Program-made: the position numbers and the translations under genes
The notes under the pieces: generated by a model
The model's database searches: none
Seen by the model: only the letters and a program-made list of their open reading frames with translations
What the model was told of the DNA's origin: nothing
Assembly: GCA_017354895.1 (NCBI GenBank)
Contig: CP071496.1
Coordinates: 1,736,001-1,800,000 of the forward strand
DNA: 64,000 nt
From: Podospora comata
Taxonomy: Eukaryota > Ascomycota > Sordariomycetes > Sordariales > Podosporaceae
Direction of reading: 5' to 3'
In this document: positions 32,101 to 44,167 of the stretch, piece by piece
Layout: each line of letters begins with the position of its first letter
How positions within the stretch are numbered: the stretch's first letter is position 1

Positions 32101-35100
32101 TTTCACAGCCTCTTCCAGCCGCCGGCCGAGTGAAAGTGCGAAGTGGGGGTTGGGCAAAGTTGTCTGCCCTTTCCTGAACAAACAATCACTATCACACCTT
32201 GACGGCGTCAAACATTTCTACCGGATTTTCTGCTCGGTGCTGGGACATGTACATCACCGAACCCTCCCGTCAGCTCCAACGCCGAGAAGGATGACGCCGG
32301 CGGTCGGTAACCCCGTCCCATCCCATCCCAATCGTGCATCCATCTCTTGCAGCAAATCCTCGTGGTGTGGCTTTCTTTCTTTCTTTCTCTTTTCCGGGTG
32401 TGAACGACAAGACTGCGCCTCAATCTTGCTCACCACACTCACGCTCTCTGCCCCTGCGGCACAACATCTTTACCACGTTCTTTCCCAGCGGCGGCGGAAG
32501 TTGTGTGTGCTACTACAGCGGGTCAGATTTTCCCAGACCCCTATTTTGGGGCGCGGGGATGGTTGTTTGTACCACTCTCGCTGGTGAGGAAAGGGCCGAA
32601 GATGACGGTGCTTGATACTATGTACTTTCTGGCGCAGACTTGGGACCAAGGGGGTTTGGGTTTAACGCAGCTGCCTTGGATAATGATGTTTTGACTGTTG
32701 AGCTGTAGTGGTTCTGGCACGATGGATTGGATGAATGGTGAACGAAAGCAAGGCTGCGACAGTGTGCTACCAGCCAGTGGTTGTTGCCCACAGGCACAGC
32801 ATGTTGTGTCGCGTGAGAAGATGGAAAAGTTAGGCGCACACCCACGCCTCATGCTTTGCTCGGTCTTGGGGGGGACGCGGACGGCGGCTCAGAAAAGGTA
32901 ACGCTGGGGGGACTATATATGCCAGTGGTTTTATTGGTGGTGCCATACTACCCTACCTACCATGATCATCCAATTCTCGGTGGGTTTTGGGGGTGCAGGT
33001 TTGCCCTCGTGGTAGGTATGTTTGGGCCAGAGCCTTGTATTCTTGATGGTGTTGGGGGTGGTAAGTGTTATTTTGGTTAACTTCCATCTTCTGTTTGGGT
33101 ATGATGCCTTTCCTGTCCTCCATCTTCTGGAGTTTTGGCTGGTAACTAGAGGCGGGAAGACCCCAATCCTTCCGAGGAGAGTGCCATTGATGCTCGCTCC
33201 GGCTTCGGTTGGGGTTATTCGGGTAAAGACGAGTTGGCAGCCCTTCCATCACTGTGGCCTGGCGTGGCTGGGTGGGATTGCACGTTGAAAGGGGTTGCAT
33301 TGGAAGCCTTCCTTTCTCTGTCCGGTTACGCTCTTCAGCCGTGTGTCGACCTGCATCCGTGGCTTCTCACATGCACACACCACCTGGTCTGAGGATGTGG
33401 CTGCCGACTGTCCCGTGGGAGGGGGAAAGGAAACAATTGGGAAGGTGCATTATCTGGCCTGGGGAATCCATGGGATGGCCCGCAGGTGGCCTCCACTGAT
33501 GAATATGGGGCGCTTGGGGGAGGTTTGGGGGATCGAGGCTGAGCAGAAGGGAAAGGTTCAGCTTCAGCCTTATGGGATCGGTGGTGGCGCTAGGTGAGTC
33601 TTTGGGGGATTGTTTCATGTTTCTTGATGGATGTGAGGATCAGATATCAGATTGTGGCTGAGATACCTGAGTGTAGAGCTGTAGATGGGATTCTGTCTTC
33701 CCCATGGAAGGTGCTGCTTGGGGTCCAGCTGAAGTATAACGTTGAGGTGCTGTCTGCACTCCGGGTCAAGTAAGGTTCGAGAACCGAGGTACCTAGACTA
33801 GAGAAACAAAAGATGAGCTGAAGGCTAGCTACGACCCCTCATCTGCTGGAAGCAGGTAAATATTGACGGCAGTCCTGGTCCGTGAGATGTGCGGGTTTGC
33901 TCATGGAGCAGAAGTAGCCTCAGCAGAGCCTCTTCATCCTACCTTGCCTGACCTACCTATCTGGACGGACTCCAAGCTTCATCAGAAGCATCTGACAATC
34001 AATACTGCACCGCGATCCTATCCGATGTGCACACATTTTACCATACTCAAGCTCTGGTGTCCTCCTTCACGGCGTCACCCTTCGACCCCAAGACATCCTC
34101 TCATACCAACTTTGCACCATCTCACACAGCCTTCTGGAATCCGTCGCCAAAGTGTAAAGCGCCCAAGTTGACTCACCGAACATACCCAAAGTTCACCACA
34201 AGCACTATCGCACAATCCCAGCCTTGTGATAATCTCATTCCTATGATCATCACCTCAACCGCCCATGTTTGGTGCAAGAACTACCCACGCACTACACCCA
34301 CACATATAGTGCTTGCTGACAGTGTGTGCTCAGCGGGCGGCTAACGTTGAACCAAAACCCTCAGCATCGCCCCAAATTAGTGCCGCCAAAAATGTCGTGC
34401 ATATCCAACTTTGCTGCACCCTCGTGGAACAGAGCCAATCAGCGAGGCCGTGTGACTGTGATCTGCCTGTGATTCGCCGTGATGGGTGTTCACACCATTC
34501 TTTTTTTGCTGTTGCGCAAAAAACTTCTCTTTCCATTCCTGGGTATTTTAGGGTGGGTGATAGATTGGGGTGGTGATGATGCGTGCGCGTCTATGTTGCC
34601 AGTGAGGTGAAGGGGTGTTGGTGATGGTGACTCTTGTGAGATCCAGATTTCGGGTTTGTCATGCTGCGCTTCCTTGCCATGTCTACGGTGTTATTCACCT
34701 CACGGATGATTGACAATATCTTCAAGGTAGCCTGGGGAAAGGTGAAGTTCAAGTTTGCTGAATCATCCCATCTCCAGGCTTCCTTCCCTCTTCACACCCA
34801 CACGATGAAACCCGAAACTTGGAACATCGCAGTCTCAACACCGCCATCTCGTGCTCGCACTTACATAACCCTTCTAGAAGGGAAAAACAGCCACACACAA
34901 CTCTAGGCAACCTATCCACGAGCATGCCTTCAAGACTGCATGTCAGGAATTGTGCAGAGAAACTAGCCTGCTTATGTATTTTTAGGTGTGGGAGAGACAC
35001 CAGATCTGGGTTTAGTCAGTATGATGGTGTCTCCTCAACCACAGGCTTACCGGGTGCTGCTGTTGGGCTACACCTCTGCCTACGAAATTGTTGTTAGTGC

Positions 35101-35535
35101 GCGACTTGCCCCACAAAACAACCACCAAATATGACAGTGATCAACAGCCACATACGCAATATCGAAATTCATCGAATTTCAGGTCACTATGCTACCATTT
35201 TCTATGGCAAGGGTACTTCCCAGTTCTTAAGGAAATGCAAACCCACTCGCGTGGCATTGCAGCGACCGACTCTCACCCACCGTCAACATCATGAGAATCA
35301 GCGCCTTGGTCAACCACAGCAATATTCACACTTCACCTTCGGCCGAGCGATTTTATCGGCTTCAATTGGCAAGGCAACACCGGCCACACTGGCATCTGAA
35401 ATCCCATAAGGCTCAGGACCTCACGCGTGAGCTAAAAGTCCATATATATCCCTAACCCTCTACACTTCACATCTGACTGACTGACTGACCGACCGACCAC
35501 AGATTGAAATCCGGGCCTTACGCTTCAAAGGCAAG
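29170..35535. other. 6.4-kb gene-poor region
   Basis: 3' side of the gp1-like gene, then no supportable gene. Frames up to 195 codons occur on both strands but none has family motifs. T-rich from 29.6 to 30.5 kb (many TTTTT words). A CTGACTGACTGACCGACC tetranucleotide run lies near 35473-35500, immediately before the transposase frame. Confidence 0.4.
29241..29285 (+). repeat. CA and CACAT microsatellite in 3' flank
   Basis: CA dinucleotide run continuing into about four CACAT units; probably within the 3' UTR of the gp1-like gene. Confidence 0.85.
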
Positions 35536-36504
35536 ATGAAGTATGACGAAATAGCCAAAGCAACAGGCGCGTCTATGAGGCAAGTCGAATACGCCTGCAA
35601 TTCGCCGTTGACCCCGCGTTCCGACCGTCGTGGCCGTAGGCCCTCAGAGTTCACCGCCGAAGAAAAAGACCGAATCGCTCGCGCCCTTAATGACGACCTT
35701 ATCGCTCGTAAGCTTAAATGGGAAGATTTACGGTGGTATTTGGAGGGTTTTGACAGGTTCAAAGATCGAGCCTTTATCACGGCCATGAGAAATGCCGGCT
35801 TCCAACGCAAGGTGCCACCTCGGAAGATCCAACTCACCGCCCGGCACCGAGCCGACCGGTTGGCCTTTTGCCGCGAGCAATTGGCACTTCGGCCTCGCCC
35901 AGAAGACTGGGAAAACGTGGCCTTCAGCGATGAGACCTGGGCAACCAATAGCCACATATGGAAAAGGTGGCTTACAATTCACGAAGCCGAGGATATCGAA
36001 GCCTGGGCGGCCGTCAGGGAAAGGCCTCACGGATGGATGTTCTGGGGTATGATATGTGGGAGCGAGAAGGCCGGTTCATTTGTGTGGGAGAAGCACTACG
36101 GGAGTATCAACAGTGAGAAATATATTAGGTATATTTGCCCGCTAATCCATGGTTTTATTATGGGAAAAGCGGCGCAAGGTACTCCAGTGGTTTTACAACA
36201 AGATAATGCCTCGTCTCACATATCCTACGCAACTCGGGCTCACATTGCTAGCCTTGGAATCGAAACCCTGACCTGGCCAGCAAAATCACCAGATTTGAAC
36301 CCCATTGAGAATGTGTGGTTTTGGATGAAAAATTGGATCGAAGTCAATTATAATATCCAAAGCCTCACTCCCAGGACCTTGCGTAGGGCAATTGAAGCAG
36401 CCTGGGCAGCAGTGCCTTGTGAGTGGCTTCGTGAGCTTACCCATAGTATACCCCGAAGGCTTCAAGAGGTGATTGAAGCTGAGGGTAGACTCATTCGCTA
36501 TTAG
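35536..36504 (+). CDS. Tc1/mariner-superfamily DD34E transposase
   Basis: A cut-and-paste transposase of a DNA transposon, 322 residues with no internal stop. An HTH-like N-terminus (KMKYDEIAKATGASMRQVEYA) is followed by GRRPSEFTAEEKDRIARALN. The catalytic core has first Asp in NVAFSDETW, second Asp in VVLQQDNASSH, then SPDLNPIENVW with Glu 35 residues after that Asp (34 between), the DD34E pattern of Tc1-like elements. The HTH reading frame is open upstream of the first Met (in-frame residues QIEIRALRFKGK) back to a TGA near 35490, with an acceptor-like CCACAG in between. So either an upstream exon or start is missing, or this Met is used. An intact core without C-to-T decay suggests a recent or spared copy. 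Element ends were not found. Confidence 0.85.
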   Translation: MKYDEIAKATGASMRQVEYACNSPLTPRSDRRGRRPSEFTAEEKDRIARALNDDLIARKLKWEDLRWYLEGFDRFKDRAFITAMRNAGFQRKVPPRKIQLTARHRADRLAFCREQLALRPRPEDWENVAFSDETWATNSHIWKRWLTIHEAEDIEAWAAVRERPHGWMFWGMICGSEKAGSFVWEKHYGSINSEKYIRYICPLIHGFIMGKAAQGTPVVLQQDNASSHISYATRAHIASLGIETLTWPAKSPDLNPIENVWFWMKNWIEVNYNIQSLTPRTLRRAIEAAWAAVPCEWLRELTHSIPRRLQEVIEAEGRLIRY

Positions 36505-36557
36505 TATAGGTACTTAGGTTTATATGGGGAAATGGGCTTTTTGGAAGTACCTATACT
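36503..36557. repeat. 55-bp inverted-repeat unit directly after the transposase stop
   Basis: Perfect 13-bp arms AGTATAGGTACTT (36503-36515) and AAGTACCTATACT (36545-36557) flank 29 bases and start at the transposase stop codon. It may be a subterminal structure of the element, its 3' hairpin, or a tiny palindromic insertion; no matching arm was seen at the 5' side. Confidence 0.6.
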
Positions 36558-38117
36558 TAATGGAAATTCAATAACATGTCTGTGTGCTATACCCTATCAG
36601 GTTAGAAAGTCACTCGCTAACAATAATTTCGTCGGCGGAGGTGTAGGCGCAGTGCAGTAGCAGCGTTGCAATGGAAGCGCGATCGTTGAAGGAGGGGTCA
36701 GTATGTACACCCCCCTCCAACATTTCCCCCTCCTCTCTCCAAGGTGAAGGCATGCGCGGACGTCCAACTCCGTACTCTGGTTGGAGAAAAGGAAAGTATT
36801 CCCCCATCGTGAATGTATGGCAGCGTACTGTTTTTCACACACGGTGCTGTCCTCTTTGGGGTTAACCTCCACAGAAAGGTGATAATATGTTGCCTCTTTA
36901 CCGCTTCTGGCGGATGTCTCGGTTACGATGCTGACCTGCCTCCTAATAATTACTCGGCCTTCACTCCTTTTGTTGCCGGATTCACCAGCAGACCGAGCAC
37001 CGAGAGAGTTCTCAACGGGTGCCGGCAGCACTTGTCTCATTCTCACGTTGCAGCTGATGGTCGATGATATTGCAGACTGGCCGGATCGAGGGCCGATGTG
37101 ATATGCCGTGCTCAGCGGGAACTTGCCAGAAATTTAGATTCATGAACCACGAACTGCACGCAGTGTCCCGCAGGCAAGGTAGGTAGGAAAGTTCAGGCGC
37201 CTCACCCCAAGCTCACAAAATCGAACTTCTACTGCTGCCCAGCACCTCGCTCAGAGCCCAACCTCGAAGCCACCATAACTGCTCAGCTGATGGCAAACAC
37301 TGGGCATCTCTTAACGGCTCTTCTGGGCGTGCAACAGTTCGTCCGGCGCTTGCTGCATGACGTCGTGAGGTTACCCTGTCAACACTCCATCTCCCCACAC
37401 CTGGATTGATTTCGCTGCCCAGTCAGGAGATTTATTACGTCAAATAAAACGAACCCTTCGCTTTAATTTCTGATCGAAAAAGTCCTGATTCTGATCAAGT
37501 TCGGCAAGGAATAGACGCGTTTGGCGAGTTATAAAACTTCAAGATCATGGAGGGCGGGGTTGGGTCTTAATCGCGGGGGAGGGGCAGACGTGCAGCATGC
37601 AACGGAGATCGCCAAACCCCGCAGCTAACCGGAGTAGCCCAGGACCCTAACCCTTGCTTTTGTCCGTTCCATGTCCTCGCCCCCGAGTCGTACAGGAGGA
37701 GTTATCTACTACTACATCGTGACAACAGATAAAGAGCTAGATGCTTCGGTGCAATGAGAGATACGCTGTTGACTCCAGAAATACCAACAAACTCTACTGT
37801 TACAAAACCGCTGTTCAAGATATGAGTGAAGCGAGCTAGGTACGGATAGCGATGGTGTTATCACCGTTATCTCAGCCCCTGCCATCTATCAAATCAGGTA
37901 ATGGGGTCGTCAGAAGTGTCAATTATGGTATTATACGTGGGAGAGTTGCCCAGGTGCCTCTATACAACCGACCCAGGCAGCTCAGATCCTACTGCCAAGA
38001 TATTAATTCCTTAATAGTGGGCCTCATTGACTATTCTGACACTATCATGAGCGATAAAAAAAAAAAAAAAACCTCACTCCACCACGCAACCAAACGAGAA
38101 AAAAATGGAATGTCACT
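36558..38117. other. Intergenic between transposase and tRNA
   Basis: No gene recognised. Short A-run (15 As) near 38058-38072. Frames over 100 codons here (minus 36597-37046, plus 37852-38214) do not look like protein. Confidence 0.4.
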
Positions 38118-38199
38118 CGACGTGGGCCTGATTCGAACAGACGCTCCCGAAGGAACAAGATTTCTAGTCTTGCGCGTTAGACCACTCCGCCACCACGCC
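38118..38199 (-). tRNA. tRNA-Ser(AGA)
   Basis: Reads on the minus strand from 38199. The acceptor stem GGCGTGG pairs with CCACGTC. A class II long variable arm (TTCCTTCGGGAGC region) is present, as expected for serine. The anticodon arm CAAGA/TCTTG encloses loop CTAGAAA with anticodon AGA, and the T arm contains GTTCGAATC. The discriminator is G. Length 82 nt with no intron. A run of seven T residues just downstream in the sense direction is the expected RNA polymerase III terminator. Confidence 0.93.
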
Positions 38200-38670
38200 T
38201 TTGAACTTGGTTAAAATGGGTGCTGTAGATGGGATTTATGTTGGGACTATGCACCCGGATGATACACTTCTTTTGCTCGAAGCAGAAAATCTGCACTGCT
38301 TTCCATAGCCAACGGCATCTAAATGCTCGTCTTCTTCATCTCTTCCACCAGGGTATGAGGGGTATCTATTTGCGCACCTGAGCACACAGCTGCACCACTT
38401 TCTATACACACTCCAGACCTGACCTTGGAGCTGTTCTCTCCAAGTTGATGTTCGATTATTTCTCCAGCCCAGAATTATCCAACAATGCTTCCATTTTGTA
38501 CCTGCTTCCTTTCCCTAGAAGCCACTTTTCCCTGGGTATGTATATAGCTCCATGACAACCATCAGCCCCCCCGTGCCAGCAGGTTTAGTCAACAGCCAGC
38601 TGGACCCCTAAACCCGCCCAATTCTCTTCCAACACTGGCCCTACTACCCCCCAGCAGGGCCGTACAACCG
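38200..38670. other. Short intergenic, no feature seen
   Basis: Lies upstream of the tRNA and downstream of the leftward surface-protein gene; nothing further recognised. Confidence 0.4.
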
Positions 38671-40964
38671 TCACCAAGCCTTTCCCACCCCAAAGCTTCC
38701 CTTCTTCCCCAGTGTGCCCCCTCGGCCTCCTCCATTTCCACTCTGCCCACTCTTCTTCGACTCAGGACTATCATTGCTACTCCCCCCATTCCCACTCTCA
38801 TCCCCCCTAAACCCACTATCCTCCGTCCCCCTCGTCACAGGCCTCTTCCCCTTCCCACTACCCCCCTCCCCCGCGCTCTCATCCGTATCCCGCCCCCCCA
38901 ACAAACCCGTCCTAAACCCCCTAACCTCCCGCTCCCTCTCCAATTCCATCTCCCTCCTCTCCGCCAACCTCAACGGCGGCGGCGGCGGCGTCAACAGCGT
39001 CCCCAACCCAGGGTACGACTCCCCCCTCACACTCCCATATCCCCCATACCCATACCCATACCCCGAACTAGCAGCCCCACTCAACATACTCCCCCCCCTT
39101 TGCTGCCCATTATCATCCCCCAAACTCCCCCTCTCAGAAGCAATACTCCACTCCCTCTCCTTCTCCCTTCCCCTTTCCGAAGGGGAATCCACAAAAATAG
39201 AATACCCCCTTCCCCCGACTGAGCGGACAATTTTTCAGGCGACAAAGGCCACACCATCCCCTGCCCATACCCAATCCCACTCGATTGCGTTCTTCTTTTG
39301 GGTGCGGGGCGGATGACGATTCTGACTTCCCCTTCGCCTGTCAACCCGCTGTAGGAGCTGTTGGAGGAGGGGCCGGTTGGGACTGTGGGTGCTGGTGCTG
39401 ATGGCCCCCCGCCAGACATGAGGGGCGGAGGGGAAGGGGAGAGATGCTGCCGGATCTTTGCTTGGGCTTGTCTTCTTTTGATGACCAGACGGCGGAGGAT
39501 GAACGCGAGGGCTATGAATAGCAAGAGGGCGAGGATGATGCCTAGGACTAGAGCGGCTATTTGGGCGGGGGTGAGGGTTGGTTGTTGGGGTGTGAGGGGG
39601 GTGTTGGGGCCCGCTGTGGGAGTTGGGGAGAGGGAAATTGTTTCCATTCCTGTTGGTTCCATCACGGAAGTGGTGGTGGTTTCTAATGACGGGAAGGTTG
39701 TGATGGTGGTGGTGGTGGTGGTGACATCAGTAAAAGATGCCAAAGTGGTTGGCGCCGGGGAAGAGGGGGTGGCTGAACTTAGAGCCGGAGAATCGGTGGG
39801 GAGTGGTTCCGTGGGCTCTGTTGGGTTTGTGGTCTCTGTTGAGTCTGTTGGTGTGAGAGAAGTAGCTGACTCGGAACCGGTCGTTGAGGAGGGTGTGGGT
39901 TCTATTGGGGACTGGTCCATCGGTACTGTAGCCTCCGGTACGGTAGTTGTGCTCGAGGACAAAGGTCTAAAGACGGTTGTGGTGACGAAGACTGTGGTAG
40001 CTGCGTTAGGAGCCGCCAGCGTGGTTGAGAAAACGATATTGGTAAGTGTTCTTGTCGTGACACCAGGAACAAAGACCGTCGTTCTGATCACGACTGTGGA
40101 AGTGAGCGTTGCCTCTTGCCGTTTCCCGACCGCAGCTCTGACTCCCATATACTCTCTGCTCGGTATTGGGGTTGTACAGGGTTCCGGACTGCTAGTGGGC
40201 GCCAGGACAAGACGCGTTTGAACCGGCGTAATCTTAACAGGGCTTCCAAAGGTTCGTTTTGCCCTCCTTACGAAAGACGTTACAGTAACCGTCGAAGTAG
40301 CTGTACGCTGTGTTGGATGAATAAAAGTGAGAAGCTGGGTGCTGGTAATAATAGCAAGTCTGGTCTCTGCAAAGGAGGTGACCGTGCTGGTGATGGTTTG
40401 TGTGACGGTGATAATGGCCAAACTGGATGCTGCCGACAGCGGTCTGCTGTCGTTGTTAGTCTTCAACTGCCAGCCTGGATATTAGTTGCGGGAAGTAACT
40501 TACATCGAAGCAGTTGTCTGAACACAGTCACTCTCGTCACATGTGACACCGGCCGCTGAACAGCATGCTGCTTCTCCAGTCGGCAACATGCAGCATCCAA
40601 TCTCTTCCAGGCAGTCAATTGTTGCGCCCATTTTGCCTTGACACACAGCCCGTGTCGAATCGGCATCCCCCGTTGTATCTTTTGGGTCTTGTCTCCTTCT
40701 CCTTGGTCGTCTTGATGCAGATTCTGTAGTTTTCTCGCTGAGGGACCTAGAAATATCCGTTGGCCTCGTGCAACTGTCTCCCAACTGCCCAATTCTCCCC
40801 ATAACTCTTTGATGCTTTGTCTCGCCATCTACCAAATTGTGTGCTTTTATTCGTATATCACCAAGAACTAGCTCAGATGAGGGACCTGAGAGCCGTTGAG
40901 TATTCCCAAGCGTCGCAGTTGTGAGTCCCAGGACGAGGCTGCCTAAGGTTTTCAACATCAACAT
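38671..40964 (-). CDS. Cys-rich, Ser/Thr-rich single-pass cell-surface protein
   Basis: Three exons (40504-40964, 39271-40446, 38671-39208) give about 724 residues. A signal peptide opens it (MLMLKTLGSLVLGLTTATLG). A small cysteine module follows (VCQGKMGATIDCLEEIGCCM, then ACCSAAGVTCDESDC), then a long Thr/Ser/Pro-rich stalk (VTVTSF, TTVFVTTTVF, PTDSTETTNPTEPTEP) likely heavily O-mannosylated. One TM segment (IAALVLGIILALLLFIALAFILRR) is followed by a basic flank and a disordered cytosolic tail rich in Gly/Arg/Glu. This is the layout of fungal cell-wall stress sensors, but I cannot assign a named one. The first intron (57 nt, GTAAGT, CTAAC, GACAG) is clean. The second (39209-39270, GTATGG...GGAAG) is less canonical and is used because the frame must change near a run of G; a frame slip in that run is the alternative. 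Confidence 0.65.
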
Positions 40965-43053
40965 ATGGCATTATGGGCCCGAGTACCTTGTGCTGAAGAG
41001 GTGAAGCTCCTAGAAGCTAGAAGGAAATGAAAAAGAGTGGAAGCCTTGCTGGTCAGTGCCGGTCTGGATAGATATCGACTGTGGTCAGAAAGAAACGCAA
41101 TGAACGGACATCAAGCCTCGTGTGGGGAGAACGAGATAGATCGACTTGATGAGATAGGGCGAAAGAGAAAATAGGAACATTCCGGGGAATGTGGGGGATA
41201 TGGCGTGGAGGATAGGTGTTTCCCACGGTAGCGGAACCGTCGTGATGGTGCCTTGCACTCTGCATTCCGCATCAGGTGTCGATCGCAGAACGATAGAAAA
41301 AGATGGGAAGAGACTGCTTCCTTGATCCGAAATGACGCCAAGCTGTCGACCGAAGCTCAAGAACGACGTGCAACTGAAGCTGGGTAGCCAAGGCATGATG
41401 TGTGAGGGCGATCGCGGAGCCACAGTGATCTGGTACCACAGATTCGTGGTCGGAGCAGCCAGTGGGAGCCTTGGATGGCACTGAACCAGCCTTCTTGTGG
41501 TCAGGCTCTGACCGGCATCCGAAGCCTCGAAAGCTTCTGGAAGCTTGACGAACGGGAAAGCCTATTAATGCTGGGGTTCGAGCCGCTGCTGTATGAATGA
41601 GATCAAGGGGTGGTGGTCGATAGATGGGATGGCCAGGGTGGTTGACCTAGACATCCGATCTATTGCTATGCACAAGTGACAGCCCATGCCTGTCACTGGT
41701 GTCGATATCTTCGCCCTGACAGACTGAATATCGAGAAGCTGCGACTGATGACATCGCGACGTTGATAGGAGCTGTCATGATCCCAGGCCATCTGCTGGCC
41801 CCATATGCATCTTCAATGTTTGTGCATTCTCTCGCAGGTTTGCAAGTGAACCACTTGTGTGGATGTCATCTTGGAGTGGAGCTGTCGTCTGAGCGCTCTT
41901 GACCGGCGGGTGCCGGCATATAGCGATGGTGATGAGATGACATGCGGTCAGATCTCGCAGCTGCAGGTGTTGCGGTTCATGCGGGGGGCCGGGTGCATCG
42001 GATCCGATCGTATACTTCCTGATCCCTGTCGAGGCCAGAAAGCGGCCTGTCGGTTTGTTTTGCCTTCTTGTTGGACAGTAAATAAAAAGAGCAAAGTTTG
42101 TCCACGGGTTCTCCAAGTTGTCGAGAAAGCTGAGTTCCTTGGCGAGCGAGGATACGTTTATCTCGGTTTACGCTCAATGAGGGCATAACTGGCATGACAC
42201 ACGCCGTCCGAGTCACACGGGTGAGATAGCACTAAGAACGCCTTTCTCGTGCTCGATTTTGAGCACTTTCAATTGTTGAGCTTTTCCTGAGCCAATATGC
42301 TGCCAGTCACCTTGCCGACAATGACGATGTCGAGACAACGGACCTAGCCGATCAAAAGGTCTACTCCAAGTTAACTTTGTTGTCAGGCACAGTTTAGTAC
42401 CGTTGCTATGGCCGGGAACTGCAAGTCCTTGTGCTGATAGTTCTCAAGCCGTGATGCTGAGCGGCTGCGTGATCGACGAAGATCAGACAAGGTCCCGAGT
42501 CCCCGGAAGGGTACCAACGCCAACACGACCAGACTATTGCATGATGTCAGCAAGCTTCTAGAACTCCCAAACTCATTCTCTGCAATAAAACCACATTATA
42601 AATCGAACCGAGTTTGTGAACCTGATTTGGATTTGCTTTTCCCTCCCCACCACAAAAAGCCGTCCACTAGACCTCGTCCAGAGATGCGCCCCTCCAGTTC
42701 GTAGCTCATCACCATGCCCGCTACCTACATAATGTACAGTATTAAAAACACAAGGCGGGGCCGTGGCAGTTCTAACCCAATGCATAGCTGATGAAATGCT
42801 CCCGGCCGCCCAAATTCTACCCAAAAATATTCCTCATAACGCCTGGCCTGCCCGCCGCATGCACGCCCGCCTGCCCCATTTTTTAAAAAACAAAAGTCGA
42901 GTGAAGATGTTGTGTACAATGCGGTAGATGACCAGGCTGTGGTGCAAGTGTCGTCTTTCGATACCGTCTTTCGAGCAGTCGTTGTCAGTCGTCTTGACCC
43001 AACCTGTCACCCATTCGCTCGATATGTCGTTCCCCCTGGAGAAAGAAAACGTC
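40965..43053. other. 2.1-kb intergenic region
   Basis: Promoter side of the surface-protein gene on the left and 3' side of PAM16 on the right. No coding frame with protein character, no tRNA, no repeat family recognised. Confidence 0.45.
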
Positions 43054-43537
43054 TTATTTCTTATCCTTGTACAGCTTTGGATTCCACCCCTCTTTTACCT
43101 CGGCCTCTTGCTCCGCCTTCTCCATATGTGGGCGCACCTCGGCCTCGATCCTTTCCCTCGCGCGCAGGATCTTGCTCTGCAGGTAGAATGAACCGCCCTT
43201 TTTGGGGTCGTTATTGTCAAACAAGCGCTTGAATCGCTCCATGACCTCCTCCATATTGGCTTCCCCCTTTTGTGGTGGCTTGACGTTGAGGATCTTGCAG
43301 GCTTCGTCGAGGGTCATGCCGCTGCTGAGGCTGGCGCGGCCGGCGGTGCCATTGCCGGACTGGGCCTGGGCGCGTTGGTAGGCCGAGGAGGCGGCGGCTT
43401 GCTTGTAGGCTTCGGCGAAGGAGCGGCCGAGAACACGGGTGCCGATGAGGACGACTTGGGTTATGAGGCGGTAGGCCTGGGCGGGGTGTTGGTTAGTTGC
43501 AAGGGTGGTGAGAACAAGGTATGCCGATGCTTACCAT
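43054..43537 (-). CDS. PAM16: Mitochondrial import motor subunit Pam16/Tim16
   Basis: A component of the presequence-translocase-associated motor at the inner mitochondrial membrane. It holds Pam18 and restrains its stimulation of Hsp70. The first exon is only the start codon (43535-43537), followed by a 58-nt intron (GTAAGC...CTAAC...CCCAG) and exon 43054-43476; the product is 141 residues. The start MAYRLITQVVLIGTRVLGRSFAEAYKQA is the family N-terminus. The J-like domain reads MTLDEACKILNV, EEVMERFKRLFDNNDPKKGGSFYLQSKILRA (shown in parts: ERFKRLFD, NNDPKKGG, SFYLQSKI). The HPD of true J proteins is replaced by NND, as the family requires. The C-terminus is charged and ends LYKDKK. It is divergent with the YIP1-family gene at 44168. 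Complete and typical in length. Confidence 0.95.
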
Positions 43538-44167
43538 TTTGAACTACAAGCAGACGTCGGCGACCTTGCAAGCCTTCCTTGTGTTGGGTGAGAGTGAGGG
43601 AGGAGGGAAGGTGGCGGTGAGATTGTGTGGTCGTCGGCGGCAGTGGGTGGTGGTGGTGGTGGTAGTGGTGTGGAAATTCACAGAAGCGACAGCAACATGA
43701 CCGAACCCATGCTTCGAAAAATTGTCCGCCTTCGAGATGCCGCGCCGCCGATTGCCGGCAAGCTGTTGTGACAGCTGTTTAATCGTAGCCAACAGTTGGC
43801 AACAGTCCGTCTTGGCACCCTTCACGCTTGGCCCGTCCCGCCAAGCGGCTTGGTGACGCCGCCTGGCCAGTGCTGGCGCAGGGAGCTTGACATCTGAAAG
43901 ATGCAACATCGCAACTTTGTCAGTTAACAATCCTGGTCATTGTCCACGCAATTGTCCACCACCACGCTCTTTACTGGCACATCACGAGCGATACGAGAGC
44001 TTCAAAGACTAACGAGTCGACAATCAGCATCCAAGTCGACAACCTCGAGTGACCTCCACGACCGAGTAACTTGCATGCATACAGCTCCCCCGTCAACGAT
44101 CCCCTGAACACGACATACGAACAGGAACACCAGATCACCACATCGCGAACACTCGAAGCCCCCCAAA
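43538..44167. promoter_or_regulatory. Divergent promoter region PAM16 / YIP1-family gene
   Basis: 630 bases between two divergent start codons. A GGT/ACC trinucleotide tract lies near 43645-43672 (GTGGTGGTGGTGGTGG). No further site can be named. Confidence 0.5.

Noticed and set aside
39361-40221. 286-codon plus-strand frame opposite the surface-protein gene
   Set aside because: Val/Gly-rich reverse of the Thr/Ser/Pro stalk; not a gene.
41570-41610. GGTTCGAG word resembling a tRNA T-loop
   Set aside because: No acceptor or anticodon stems can be formed around it.
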